Part shown: positions 17,611 through 25,563 of the stretch, in pieces | How positions within the stretch are numbered: position 1 is the stretch's first letter | How the letters are laid out: the number at the start of each line of letters is the position of its first letter | Assembly (NCBI GenBank): GCA_900540185.1 | Contig: UQFH01000003.1 | Coordinates: forward strand, 1 to 64,000 | Length of the DNA stretch: 64,000 nucleotides | From: an uncultured Eubacteriales bacterium | Lineage (GTDB): Bacteria > Bacillota > Clostridia > Tissierellales > Peptoniphilaceae | Reading direction: 5' to 3' | The notes under the pieces: generated by a model | Database searches by the model: none | Told to the model about the DNA's origin: nothing | What the model saw: the letters and a program-made list of their open reading frames with translations, nothing else | Translations under genes and position numbers: made by a program

Positions 17611-18012
17611 ATGGCACGTATTTATAATACAGAGCAAAGAAATAATATAGACAAATTACTTGAAAGCGGCGACGACTTCAGCTGCGACGAAATCGTTTCG
17701 ACACTTGAAAAAGAAGGAAAGAAAGTTGGAGTTGCGACAGTTTATAGACATCTGAAAATGCTTGCGGAAAAAGGAATCATAAACACATATTATGTCGGCG
17801 GCAAGGTACGATACAAACTTGCGCGCGAAGACAGAGACGTTGCAACTTTGAAATGTACGAAATGTGGAAGGAAGTTTGTGCTTGACTGCATCGACCTTTT
17901 GAATTTTAAACACCACATAAAGGCGCATCACAATTTTACAATCGACACGAACAGCCTTATTTTTTACGGTGTTTGCAGCGAATGCGAAGAAAAAGAGGAA
18001 GACGATGAATAG
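17611..18012 (+). CDS. Fur-family metalloregulator (probably Zur)
   Basis: 133 residues. Winged-helix DNA-binding domain (residues 1-80; GVATVYRHLKMLAEKGII is the recognition region) and a dimerisation domain with two CxxC pairs (CTKCGRK and CSECEEK) that form the structural zinc site. The HHIKAHHNF stretch supplies His ligands. Because it is co-transcribed with a ZnuABC-type zinc importer, Zur is the likely role, although the operator in front is closer to a Fur box. RBS AAGGAGG. It overlaps the next gene by eight bases. Confidence 0.9.
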   Translation: MARIYNTEQRNNIDKLLESGDDFSCDEIVSTLEKEGKKVGVATVYRHLKMLAEKGIINTYYVGGKVRYKLAREDRDVATLKCTKCGRKFVLDCIDLLNFKHHIKAHHNFTIDTNSLIFYGVCSECEEKEEDDE

Positions 18013-19000
18013 AAAAATAATTTTTTCGGTTTGTATTTTTGCGCTCTTTTTATTTGGGTGCAAAAAAACGGACACAGAAGTTAGGGAAACAAGTAAAGAA
18101 ACAGGAAATCTCAAAATTGTAGCGACACTTTTTCCGGACTACAGTTTTGCAAAAGAGCTCGCAAAGGATGCGGATGTAACACTTCTTTTGCCGCCGGGGG
18201 TCGACAGTCACACTTTCGAGCCGGGACCGGACGATATGAAACTATTAAAAGAAGCGGACCTTGTGATTTACACGGGCGATTATATGGAAGAATGGTTTAA
18301 GAAAATCAGGGAAAGCCTTGCGCTTGATGAAAATAAAATTGTCGATGCGTCGAAGGGAATCGAGCTTATAAAGTCGGGTCATGATGAAGACGAGCCCGAC
18401 GAACATGATGAAGATGAGCACGACGAGCACGATGAGGATGAACACGATGAACATGATCATCACCATCATCATTTGTACGATCCGCACATTTGGACAAGTC
18501 CGAAACTTGCGAAGGTTATGTGCGAGAATATTTACGAAGGACTCGCTAAAGTTGACAATAAAAATGAATCGGCATACAAGAAAAATCTGGATGCATATTT
18601 AAAAGAGCTCGACCAAATCGATGAAGAGTTTACGGCAGTTGTAAATGAATCAAAAGATGCGACAATGTATTTTTCAAGTCCTTTTGCGCTGAAATATTTT
18701 GCGCGTGACTACAAAATAAACGCAAGAAGCATTTTTCAAACCTGCGCATCGGACAGCGAGCCGTCCGCAAAGGATATGGCGCTGATTATCGACGAGATGA
18801 AAGAAAGAGATGCAAAGGTGATTTACTACGAGGAGCTGACCGACCCGAAGATGGCGCGAGAAATTGCAAATGAAACGGCCGCTGAACCGGTGCTCTTCCA
18901 CTCGTGCCACAATTTGAGTAAAGACGATTTCGGTAAGGGGCTTACGTATCTTGAAATTATGAAAAACAATATAGAAGCGTTAAGAAAGGGACTTCTCTAA
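18005..19000 (+). CDS. znuA: Zinc-binding lipoprotein ZnuA/AdcA type
   Basis: 331 residues from ATG 18005, which gives a clean lipoprotein signal (ALFLFGC); the longer frame starting at 17969 lies inside the regulator gene. Cluster A-I metal receptor: conserved His in GVDSHTFEPGP, the DPHIWTSP motif and the Tyr/Glu-rich C-terminal lobe. A His/Asp/Glu-rich loop of about 35 residues (roughly 123-157, ending in five His) sits before DPHIW. Such loops are typical of zinc rather than manganese receptors. It delivers Zn2+ to the ZnuCB transporter. Confidence 0.94.
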   Translation: MNRKIIFSVCIFALFLFGCKKTDTEVRETSKETGNLKIVATLFPDYSFAKELAKDADVTLLLPPGVDSHTFEPGPDDMKLLKEADLVIYTGDYMEEWFKKIRESLALDENKIVDASKGIELIKSGHDEDEPDEHDEDEHDEHDEDEHDEHDHHHHHLYDPHIWTSPKLAKVMCENIYEGLAKVDNKNESAYKKNLDAYLKELDQIDEEFTAVVNESKDATMYFSSPFALKYFARDYKINARSIFQTCASDSEPSAKDMALIIDEMKERDAKVIYYEELTDPKMAREIANETAAEPVLFHSCHNLSKDDFGKGLTYLEIMKNNIEALRKGLL

Positions 19001-19695
19001 TGCTCGAGGTAAAAAATCTCTCCGCAAGCTACGGAGATGTGAAAGTGTTTTCGGACTTAAGCTTCGAGATAAAAAAGGGAGACTATCTCGTGATTGTCGG
19101 AGAAAACGGCTCGGGCAAGTCGACTCTAATGAAGACGATTTTGGGGCTAAAAAAACCGGACAAAGGCGAGGTTATAAGAAATGAATTTACGGAAATCGGT
19201 TATGTTCCGCAAATAAACAGCGCACAGAAAAATTTCCCGGCGCTTGTCAGCGAGGTAATTTTGAGCGGATTAATCGAAAAGAAGAAGCTATTTTTCACCA
19301 AAGAGGACAGGCGAAAGCTGGATGAAATTTTAAAACTTTTAAACATTGAGGATTTAAAAGATAAACCGATTTCAAATCTTTCGGGGGGGCAGGAAAAGAG
19401 AGTTATGCTTGCGCGCGCGATGATAAGAGGGGCGGAGATTCTCTTTTTGGACGAGCCGACAACTGCTCTCGACCCGATTGCGACGGCGGAGTTTTATGAT
19501 GAAGTGGACAGATTAAATCACGCCGGAGAAACGATTGTAATCATTTCGCACGACGTCAGAAATGTTATAAACTGCGCAAATAAGGTCCTTCACCTCGGCG
19601 CAAACAACAGCGGCATACTCTTTTTCGGGGAGAAGGACGAGTATGTCAAGAGTGATTTATTCAGAGTTTTAAACGGGGTGCATATCCATGAGTGA
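19000..19695 (+). CDS. znuC: Zinc ABC transporter ATP-binding protein
   Basis: 231 residues. Walker A GENGSGKSTL, signature LSGGQEKRVMLARAM, Walker B ILFLDEPTTALDP and switch His in IIISHDVRNV. The PQINSAQKNFPA stretch is typical of the ZnuC/MntB group. It shares one base with the receptor gene and overlaps the permease by eight bases, so the three form one importer. Confidence 0.94.
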   Translation: MLEVKNLSASYGDVKVFSDLSFEIKKGDYLVIVGENGSGKSTLMKTILGLKKPDKGEVIRNEFTEIGYVPQINSAQKNFPALVSEVILSGLIEKKKLFFTKEDRRKLDEILKLLNIEDLKDKPISNLSGGQEKRVMLARAMIRGAEILFLDEPTTALDPIATAEFYDEVDRLNHAGETIVIISHDVRNVINCANKVLHLGANNSGILFFGEKDEYVKSDLFRVLNGVHIHE

Positions 19696-20503
19696 GTTAT
19701 CTGAAATGTTATCATACGCTTTTATACAAAAAGCACTCATAGTCGGCGTTTTGACGGGGGTCATCGCGGCGGTTCTGGGCGTGAGTCTTGTCTTGAAAAA
19801 CTATTCGATGATAGGCGACGGTCTCAGCCACGTCGGCTTCGGCGCATTTGCAATTGCGATAAGTGTCGGTATTGCGCCTTTATATTTTTCGATTCCGGTG
19901 GTTATTGTTGCGGCGTTTTTCACGCTTAAAATCAGCAACAACAAAAAAATAAACGCCGACGGAATGATTGCACTTCTTTCGTCGGGCGCGCTCTCAATCG
20001 GCGTTATGGCGACGTCTCTCACAAAGGGAATGAATGTCGATATATATCAATTTATGTTCGGCTCTATTCTTGCGACAACGACGACAGAAGTCTACATCAC
20101 GGTTGCGGTTTCGATTTTTGTGATTCTTTTTTATATTTTATTTTATAACAAAATTTTTGCTGTCACATTCGACGAGACATTTTCGAGAGCGATTGGAATA
20201 AATGTGGACTTTTATAGAATGGTTCTCTCGGTAATCACTGCGATTGTAATTGTTCTCGGAATGAGGGTTATCGGGGCGCTTCTGATTTCGGGGCTCACGA
20301 TTTTCCCAGCGCTCACGTCATTTAGAATTGCAAAAAGTTTTAAGGGCTCGATTATTGTGAGCGCAATTGTTGCTTTCATATCGGTTGTAATGGGTGTCAT
20401 TGTGAGCTTTTTCTTGAGCACGCCGACCGGTGCGACGATTGTAGTTTCAAATCTTTTTATCTATATTTTGGCGGTCATCTACGGCAAAGTGAGAAGAATT
20501 TGA
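19688..20503 (+). CDS. znuB: Zinc ABC transporter permease
   Basis: 271 residues with about eight hydrophobic segments; ABC-3 family permease. Characteristic stretches are GVSLVLKNYSMIGDGLSHVGFGAFA near residues 35-60 and GALLISGLTIFPALTSF near 195, each read across the usual loop. It is the membrane channel of the zinc importer and completes the fur-znuACB operon. Confidence 0.93.
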   Translation: MSELSEMLSYAFIQKALIVGVLTGVIAAVLGVSLVLKNYSMIGDGLSHVGFGAFAIAISVGIAPLYFSIPVVIVAAFFTLKISNNKKINADGMIALLSSGALSIGVMATSLTKGMNVDIYQFMFGSILATTTTEVYITVAVSIFVILFYILFYNKIFAVTFDETFSRAIGINVDFYRMVLSVITAIVIVLGMRVIGALLISGLTIFPALTSFRIAKSFKGSIIVSAIVAFISVVMGVIVSFFLSTPTGATIVVSNLFIYILAVIYGKVRRI

Positions 20504-20528
20504 ATTATTTAACAAAAAATGGTAAAAT
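20500..20528 (+). promoter_or_regulatory. Promoter giving a near-leaderless transcript
   Basis: TTGAAT (20500-20505), 17-base spacer containing an extended TG at 20520-20521, then TAAAAT (20523-20528). The ATG of the next gene is at 20538, only nine bases after the -10 box, and no ribosome binding site is visible. Confidence 0.6.
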
Positions 20529-20537
20529 AACCACGTG

Positions 20538-21824
20538 ATGAATATGAAGAATAAAGATAAAAAAATATTAATTTATGCAGGCTTGTTCCTGCTTTTATTT
20601 TCTTTATGCGCAGCAATTCTCCAAAAGGAGTCAAGACGAATTTTTATTTTTGACGAGAACGGGAAGTTGTATGCGAAGGTTAAAGATGAAAATGAAATAA
20701 AGGAAGCATTTGAAGAGGCGAAGGAGTCTGTAAAGTTCGGAAAGATAATTCTTTACGAGGACATAAAACAGATGGAGACCTATGAATTTTTCGGAAAGAC
20801 TACGGACAAGACGGAGCTCGAAGCGATGTTTGTAAACAAGCTTCCGAAATATGTAAACGCGTGGGGCGTGTTTAAAAACGGCGAGTGCATTGCGGGACTA
20901 ATGAACAGGGATGATGTGCTCGATATGCTGAGCCAGTTTAAGACTTATTATGTGAAGAAAATTACCGGCGGCGACGAGCGTGACACAAAGATTCTCGATG
21001 TGAAATTCTTGGACGACATCGAGGTTAAACACACTCTCGTAAGGGACGAGGACATCTTGGCGAAGACCGAGTTTTACTCGAAAATTTTTACGGCGACAAA
21101 GAACAATAAAATTATTTTCAAAGACGAAGAGCTTGGCGAGAGCTCGGGACTAAAAAAAGCACCGGATTTTCCGGGGGTTTTTGTGACAAATAAAGAGCCT
21201 TTTTCGCTCGACATAATTATAAAAGACAAGAGAACCGAGAGAGTTGCACTTCCGCAAACCACAATTTTAAACTACGACGAAACGCTCGAGAAGGGCGAGG
21301 AGGTAGTCGAAAGAGAAGGGGTTGACGGCGAGCTTTTGAGAAATTCGGAGAACTTTTTTATAAATGGACAAGTTGTAAAAACCGAAGTTTTGGACGAAGT
21401 GGTTAGCGTTGAACCGTCGTCCGAAATCAGACGTGTGGGCGATAGAGACGAGGCGATGAAGCCGAAGTTCGGTTGGCCGAGCATCGGGCGCATAACGAGC
21501 GGATTCGGACCGAGGTTCGACGGGTTCCACAGAGGACTTGACATCGCGAACTATCTCGGAGCAACTGTTCGGGCTTCGCAAAGGGGCAAAGTCGTTTTTG
21601 CGGGCTTCAGCGGAAGCTATGGAAATGTGGTTATCATCGACCACAAGGGCGGATATCAAACGAGATATGCGCATCTTTTAAAACCGCTTGTGAGCGTGTC
21701 GCAAATTGTGGATAAAAACGAAGCGATCGGGCTTATGGGTTCGACCGGCAATTCGACCGGAAGCCACGTTCACTTTGAAATTTTGAAAAATGGAGAATTG
21801 ATAGATCCGGAGGGAGAGTTGTAA
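20538..21824 (+). CDS. M23 metallopeptidase with G5-like domain
   Basis: 428 residues. An N-terminal membrane anchor (about 8-26) exports it. After an unassigned region (about 30-225) comes a G5-like domain (about 230-310: TTILNYDETLEKGEEVV and INGQVV), a wall-binding or N-acetylglucosamine-binding fold. The C-terminus is an M23/LytM endopeptidase: HRGLDIA supplies His and Asp, and GSHVHFEI the HxH zinc ligands. It probably cuts peptidoglycan cross-bridges or activates other hydrolases. GTG 20535, ATG 20538 and ATG 20544 are all possible starts; none has a Shine-Dalgarno. The stop overlaps the next start by one base. Confidence 0.9.
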   Translation: MNMKNKDKKILIYAGLFLLLFSLCAAILQKESRRIFIFDENGKLYAKVKDENEIKEAFEEAKESVKFGKIILYEDIKQMETYEFFGKTTDKTELEAMFVNKLPKYVNAWGVFKNGECIAGLMNRDDVLDMLSQFKTYYVKKITGGDERDTKILDVKFLDDIEVKHTLVRDEDILAKTEFYSKIFTATKNNKIIFKDEELGESSGLKKAPDFPGVFVTNKEPFSLDIIIKDKRTERVALPQTTILNYDETLEKGEEVVEREGVDGELLRNSENFFINGQVVKTEVLDEVVSVEPSSEIRRVGDRDEAMKPKFGWPSIGRITSGFGPRFDGFHRGLDIANYLGATVRASQRGKVVFAGFSGSYGNVVIIDHKGGYQTRYAHLLKPLVSVSQIVDKNEAIGLMGSTGNSTGSHVHFEILKNGELIDPEGEL

Positions 21825-22594
21825 TGCTTGATGGAAATACTGCGAGAAGAGCATTAATAAAAAAATTCAGAAAATCGATTTACCGCGAGTTTATAAAGGC
21901 GATAAAATCATATAAATTGATTGAATCGGGTGACAAAATCATGTGCTGCGTGAGCGGCGGCAAAGACTCAATTACGCTCTCGCTTCTTATGGAGGAACTC
22001 TATGAGCACGGCGAGAGAAATTTCGAACTGTGCCACGTGATGATGAATCCGGGGTTTGACGACGATTATGTAAACCACATCAAAGGAATCTATGACAAAC
22101 TCGAAATGGAGTTAAAAGTGTTCGACACCGACATTTTTAAAATAACAAAGGAAATGGCGGCGGACAATCCTTGCTTTTTGTGTGCAAGGATGAGGCGCGG
22201 CGCTCTTTATGGACAGGCTGAAAAACTCGGAGCAAACAAAATTGCACTCGGTCACCACATGGACGACGTTGTGCAGACGACGCTCATGAATATGTTTATG
22301 CAAGGTTCATTTAGAAATATGATGCCGATTTTGGACAGCGCCAATCACCCGGGCATCAAACTTATAAGACCGCTCTATCTCGTCGGCGAATCCGACATCA
22401 TAAAGTTCAGGGACTATATCGGGCTCGAATCGCTCGGCTGCAGATGCGTTTTGAGCGAAGGCAAGATTGAAACCACGAGAGACAGAATGCGCGAGCTTTT
22501 GAACAATTTGGAAAATGAAATGCCGGGAGTCAAGAAAAACATTCAAAAATCAATTGAAAATGTTTATATTGACACGGTTTTAAAAACGAGATAA
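21824..22594 (+). CDS. TtcA-family tRNA thiolation protein
   Basis: 256 residues. N-type ATP pyrophosphatase: the PP-loop reads CCVSGGKDSITLS. The CxxC pair in DNPCFLCARMRRG and a further Cys in GCRCVLSEG match the Fe-S ligands of TtcA, which makes 2-thiocytidine at tRNA position 32. Gram-positive anaerobes have several TtcA-like paralogues, so the exact target is uncertain. Starts within TAATG at the end of the M23 gene. Confidence 0.88.
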   Translation: MLDGNTARRALIKKFRKSIYREFIKAIKSYKLIESGDKIMCCVSGGKDSITLSLLMEELYEHGERNFELCHVMMNPGFDDDYVNHIKGIYDKLEMELKVFDTDIFKITKEMAADNPCFLCARMRRGALYGQAEKLGANKIALGHHMDDVVQTTLMNMFMQGSFRNMMPILDSANHPGIKLIRPLYLVGESDIIKFRDYIGLESLGCRCVLSEGKIETTRDRMRELLNNLENEMPGVKKNIQKSIENVYIDTVLKTR

Positions 22595-22600
22595 AAAATG

Positions 22601-22647
22601 AGTCCGCTTTTGGAAGCTTTGAAGTTTACGAAGGCGGACTTTTTTTA
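22601..22647 (+). terminator. Terminator of the M23-ttcA unit
   Basis: AGTCCGC (22601-22607) pairs with GCGGACT (22634-22640), extended by CTT/AAG, and is followed by T7. Confidence 0.85.
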
Positions 22648-22655
22648 TACAAATA

Positions 22656-22679
22656 AACCGACATGTTTCCACGTCGGTT
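22656..22679 (-). terminator. Putative terminator of the dehydrogenase gene
   Basis: AACCGAC / GTCGGTT 7-bp stem just past the minus-strand stop; the T tail is weak (TTTATTTG). Confidence 0.6.
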
Positions 22680-22685
22680 GATATT

Positions 22686-23645
22686 TTAATTCACTTTATT
22701 CGGCACTTCTTCACCGTTTAAAACGGCGATAATATTTTTCGCAGCCATCATTCCCATTTCGTCTCTCGCTTCGATGGACGCGTTTCCAAGGTGCGGAGAG
22801 AGAACTATGTTGTCGAGTTTTAAAAGAGATTCCGTGACGGCAGGCTCGAATTCATAAACGTCGATTGCGGCGCCCTTTATCACTTTGTTTTCAAGAGCCT
22901 TTGACAGCGCTTTTTCGTCGATTATGGGACCGCGCGATGTGTTTACAAGATATGCGCTCGGTTTCATCTTTCTAAAGGTTTCTTCGTTAAAAAGATGGTG
23001 AAGCTCTTTTGAATATGACGGATTCAAACTTATGACGTCGCTTGTTTTAAGGAGTTCATCAAATTCTGCATATTTTACTCCGAGTTCTTTTTCAAGAGCA
23101 TCCTCGAGTTTTGTTCTCGAATTATAAATCACGTTCATGCCGAATGCTTTTGCGCGAGCGGCAACGCCTTTTCCGATTCGTCCGAGTCCGAAAATGCCTA
23201 GAGTTTTCCCGTACAAAACGGGACCGAGTCCGAAAGTCGGTTTCCAACCCTTAAACTCGCCCTTACGAAGCGCTTCTTCGCCCCTCGTTATTCCACGCAT
23301 AATGTCCACAATAAGTCCCATTGCGATTTCGGCGGTTGCATTTGTCGAGCCCTTTGCAGGTGCATTTGTGACAATTATTCCCTTTTCACTTGCGGCTTCT
23401 ATGTCGATGTTGTCGTAGCCCGCACCGAAGTTTGCGATAATTTTTAAATTTTTTGCGGAGTCTATTATTTCTTTGTCCCATTTTTCGCTCAAAGGAATCA
23501 AAGCGGCATCCACGTTTTTAACTTTTTCTTTAAGTACATCTTTCGGCAAAAATTCAAGACTGTCGTTGTAGTCCAATTCAAAATTTTTGGAAAGCATATC
23601 GAGAGTGTCTTTCGGAACTCTCATTGTAATTAATATTTTTTTCAA
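22686..23645 (-). CDS. D-isomer-specific 2-hydroxyacid dehydrogenase
   Basis: 319 residues. Two-domain fold: substrate-binding ends and a central Rossmann domain with GKTLGIFGLGRIGKGVA. Catalytic residues are the Arg in VNTSRGPI, the Glu region near YEFEPAV and His in LSPHLGNAS. This set is shared by glyoxylate/hydroxypyruvate reductases, D-lactate and phosphoglycerate dehydrogenases; the sequence best fits the glyoxylate/2-ketogluconate reductase-like group. The TTG at 23645 has AGAGGTGAG seven bases before it and was preferred to the GTG at 23654 inside that site. Divergent from the GTPase gene. Confidence 0.9.
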   Translation of the reverse strand: MKKILITMRVPKDTLDMLSKNFELDYNDSLEFLPKDVLKEKVKNVDAALIPLSEKWDKEIIDSAKNLKIIANFGAGYDNIDIEAASEKGIIVTNAPAKGSTNATAEIAMGLIVDIMRGITRGEEALRKGEFKGWKPTFGLGPVLYGKTLGIFGLGRIGKGVAARAKAFGMNVIYNSRTKLEDALEKELGVKYAEFDELLKTSDVISLNPSYSKELHHLFNEETFRKMKPSAYLVNTSRGPIIDEKALSKALENKVIKGAAIDVYEFEPAVTESLLKLDNIVLSPHLGNASIEARDEMGMMAAKNIIAVLNGEEVPNKVN

Positions 23646-23761
23646 AATTCTCACCTCTAAAAACTTATACCCAATTTGAAAATATAAAATCTTTAAAATT
23701 CTTGCATGAAAGTATAAGTTTAAAAACTGATTTATGTGGTAAAATATATGTAGGTGATGGT

Positions 23762-24886
23762 ATGAATAAAAATATTGATAATATAAATGTTGCCGACGAG
23801 CTTTTCGACAAGACTATGGACGTTTTAAAGGAGATGCCTCCTGTGAATGTTTTGGTCGTCGGAAAGACGGGTGTCGGAAAGAGCACTCTGATAAATGCGA
23901 TTTTCAGGGAAAAACTTGCAACGACGGGGATTGGAAAGCCGGTCACAAAGAGCGTTACGAGAATTACTAAAGAAAATATTCCGATAGTTTTATACGACAC
24001 GAAGGGACTCGAGCTCGAGAAGAATGAGAGCGAGATAATCGCCGAAGTGCATGAGTTTTTAAAGAAAAAAGAGTCGGAAAATGACCCGATTCACGTCGCA
24101 TATTTTGTAATAAGTGCGCAAAGCGCAAGGATTGAGGATGCGGAAATAAATCTGATAAATGAACTTGCAAAATTTGTGCCGGTCATTTTGGTTTTAAGTA
24201 AATATTTCGGAGACGAGGCGAGGGAACTCGACAAATATTTGCACTCGCTTGATTTGAATGTGGCGGATATAATTCCGGTGCTCTCAAAGGAGATGCGCCT
24301 TTCGTCAAGTCTTGTCATAAAACCGCAGGGCTTAAAGGAACTTGTGCAAAAGACTGTGAGTCTGATTCCGGAGGAGACAAGAAATTCTTTTATTAATGCC
24401 CAACATGCAGACATCGATTTGAAAGTGAAAAGGGCGCGCAGTTGGGCGAAAAAATACATCGCAACAACTTTCGGAGTCGGTTTTGTTCCAATTCCGTTCA
24501 GCGATGCGTCGGTGTTGGTGCCGATGCAGGTTGCAATGCTCGCTCATATAACGGCGATTTTCGGGCTCTCGCTCGACAAGACAAGGCTCACATCGATTGT
24601 CGCTGCGGTCGGTGGAACGGGCGGTGCGACATTTCTCGGAAGATATATAGTTTCAAATGTTTTAAAACTTATTCCGGGAGCGGGAACTATTGTGGGCGGT
24701 CTGATTTCAGGAAGCACGGCGTCGATTTTAACGACGGCACTTGCGTTTTCATATATCGAGACGCTTGCAATCATGACAAAAAATGAGAAGGAAGGAAAGA
24801 GCATGAGTGTCTTTGAACTCGAAGAGCTCATGAAAAAACTGTACAAGGAGCATTTGAAAAATAAAAAAGATGAGACAGAAAAATAG
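23762..24886 (+). CDS. GTPase with C-terminal membrane-associated region (DUF697-like)
   Basis: 374 residues from ATG 23762 (GTAGGTGATGG upstream); an extension back to 23702 has no RBS. Era/EngA-like G domain: G1 VGKTGVGKSTL, G2 Thr in KSVTRI, G3 YDTKGLEL and G4-like LVLSKYF, which lacks a full NKxD. The C-terminal part (about 245-350) is glycine- and alanine-rich and hydrophobic, like DUF697 proteins, which associate with membranes. Cellular role unknown. It overlaps the next gene by 17 bases. Confidence 0.85.
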   Translation: MNKNIDNINVADELFDKTMDVLKEMPPVNVLVVGKTGVGKSTLINAIFREKLATTGIGKPVTKSVTRITKENIPIVLYDTKGLELEKNESEIIAEVHEFLKKKESENDPIHVAYFVISAQSARIEDAEINLINELAKFVPVILVLSKYFGDEARELDKYLHSLDLNVADIIPVLSKEMRLSSSLVIKPQGLKELVQKTVSLIPEETRNSFINAQHADIDLKVKRARSWAKKYIATTFGVGFVPIPFSDASVLVPMQVAMLAHITAIFGLSLDKTRLTSIVAAVGGTGGATFLGRYIVSNVLKLIPGAGTIVGGLISGSTASILTTALAFSYIETLAIMTKNEKEGKSMSVFELEELMKKLYKEHLKNKKDETEK

Positions 24887-25334
24887 AGAAATAAAAGATA
24901 TAAATAAAATCGCAGAGGTTATCGATGCTTGCGAAGTGTGCAGAATTGCGATAAACGGCGAGGAATATCCGTACATCGTTCCGTTAAATTTCGGATATGA
25001 GATGGGGGAAAATCTCGTTTTATATTTTCACTCTGCGCTTGAGGGGATGAAAATCGACCTTATAAAAAAGAACAACAAAGTTTCTTTTGAGATGGACACG
25101 GCGCACGAGCTTTATTCCGAGGAGTCACGCGGATACTGCACTTTTCGCTACAAGAGTGTCATAGGGACGGGCGAGATTTATTTTATAGAAGACGAAAAAG
25201 AGAAGGAACATGCGCTCCAAAAAATTATGGATCACTATCACATGGAGGATTTTCCTTGGAGCAGGGCGGCAATGCCGAGGACTCTTGTATATAAGCTTGA
25301 AGTGAGAGCGATTACAGGAAAAGAGAAAAATTAA
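24870..25334 (+). CDS. Pyridoxamine 5'-phosphate oxidase-related protein (NimA-like)
   Basis: 154 residues. Split-barrel flavin-binding fold: the N-terminal CEVCRIAINGEEYPYIVPLNFGY is split across two strands, then LYFHSALEGMKIDLIKKN, where the His and Lys residues contact FMN or heme in relatives. The C-terminal PWSRAAMPRTLVYKLEV is typical of the NimA/pyridoxamine oxidase-like family in anaerobes. Some members reduce nitroimidazoles; most have no known substrate. Co-transcribed with the GTPase. Confidence 0.88.
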   Translation: MRQKNREIKDINKIAEVIDACEVCRIAINGEEYPYIVPLNFGYEMGENLVLYFHSALEGMKIDLIKKNNKVSFEMDTAHELYSEESRGYCTFRYKSVIGTGEIYFIEDEKEKEHALQKIMDHYHMEDFPWSRAAMPRTLVYKLEVRAITGKEKN

Positions 25335-25340
25335 GCACAA

Positions 25341-25370
25341 AAAATGTCGAGGTTTTCCCCGACATTTTTA
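25341..25370. terminator. Bidirectional terminator between convergent genes
   Basis: AAAATGTCGAGG / CCCCGACATTTTT with a TTTT loop; T runs on both strands serve the flavoprotein gene and the feo operon. Confidence 0.9.
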
Positions 25371-25562
25371 TTATGCTTTATTTTTTTGCTTTTCTTGCCA
25401 TTCTTTGTAACCGCGCTCGAGTTCCTTTTGTCTTTTTTTGCAGTCGCAGCTGTGCGAACACCCCGCGCAACCGCCCGATTTTATGGAACTTCTAACTCTC
25501 TTTATCGCAAAGAATAAAACTATTAATACTATACCGACCAAAATTATATCGAGTGTGCCCAT
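25371..25562 (-). CDS. FeoB-associated Cys-rich membrane protein
   Basis: 63 residues from ATG 25562, preceded by AAGGTGG. One membrane segment (about 4-22) and a Cys cluster CAGCSHSCDCKK, then a charged tail. This is the small protein commonly encoded just after feoB in Firmicutes; it may assist FeoB in iron transfer, but the role is not established. It starts one base after the feoB stop. Confidence 0.88.
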   Translation of the reverse strand: MGTLDIILVGIVLIVLFFAIKRVRSSIKSGGCAGCSHSCDCKKRQKELERGYKEWQEKQKNKA

Positions 25563-25563
25563 A

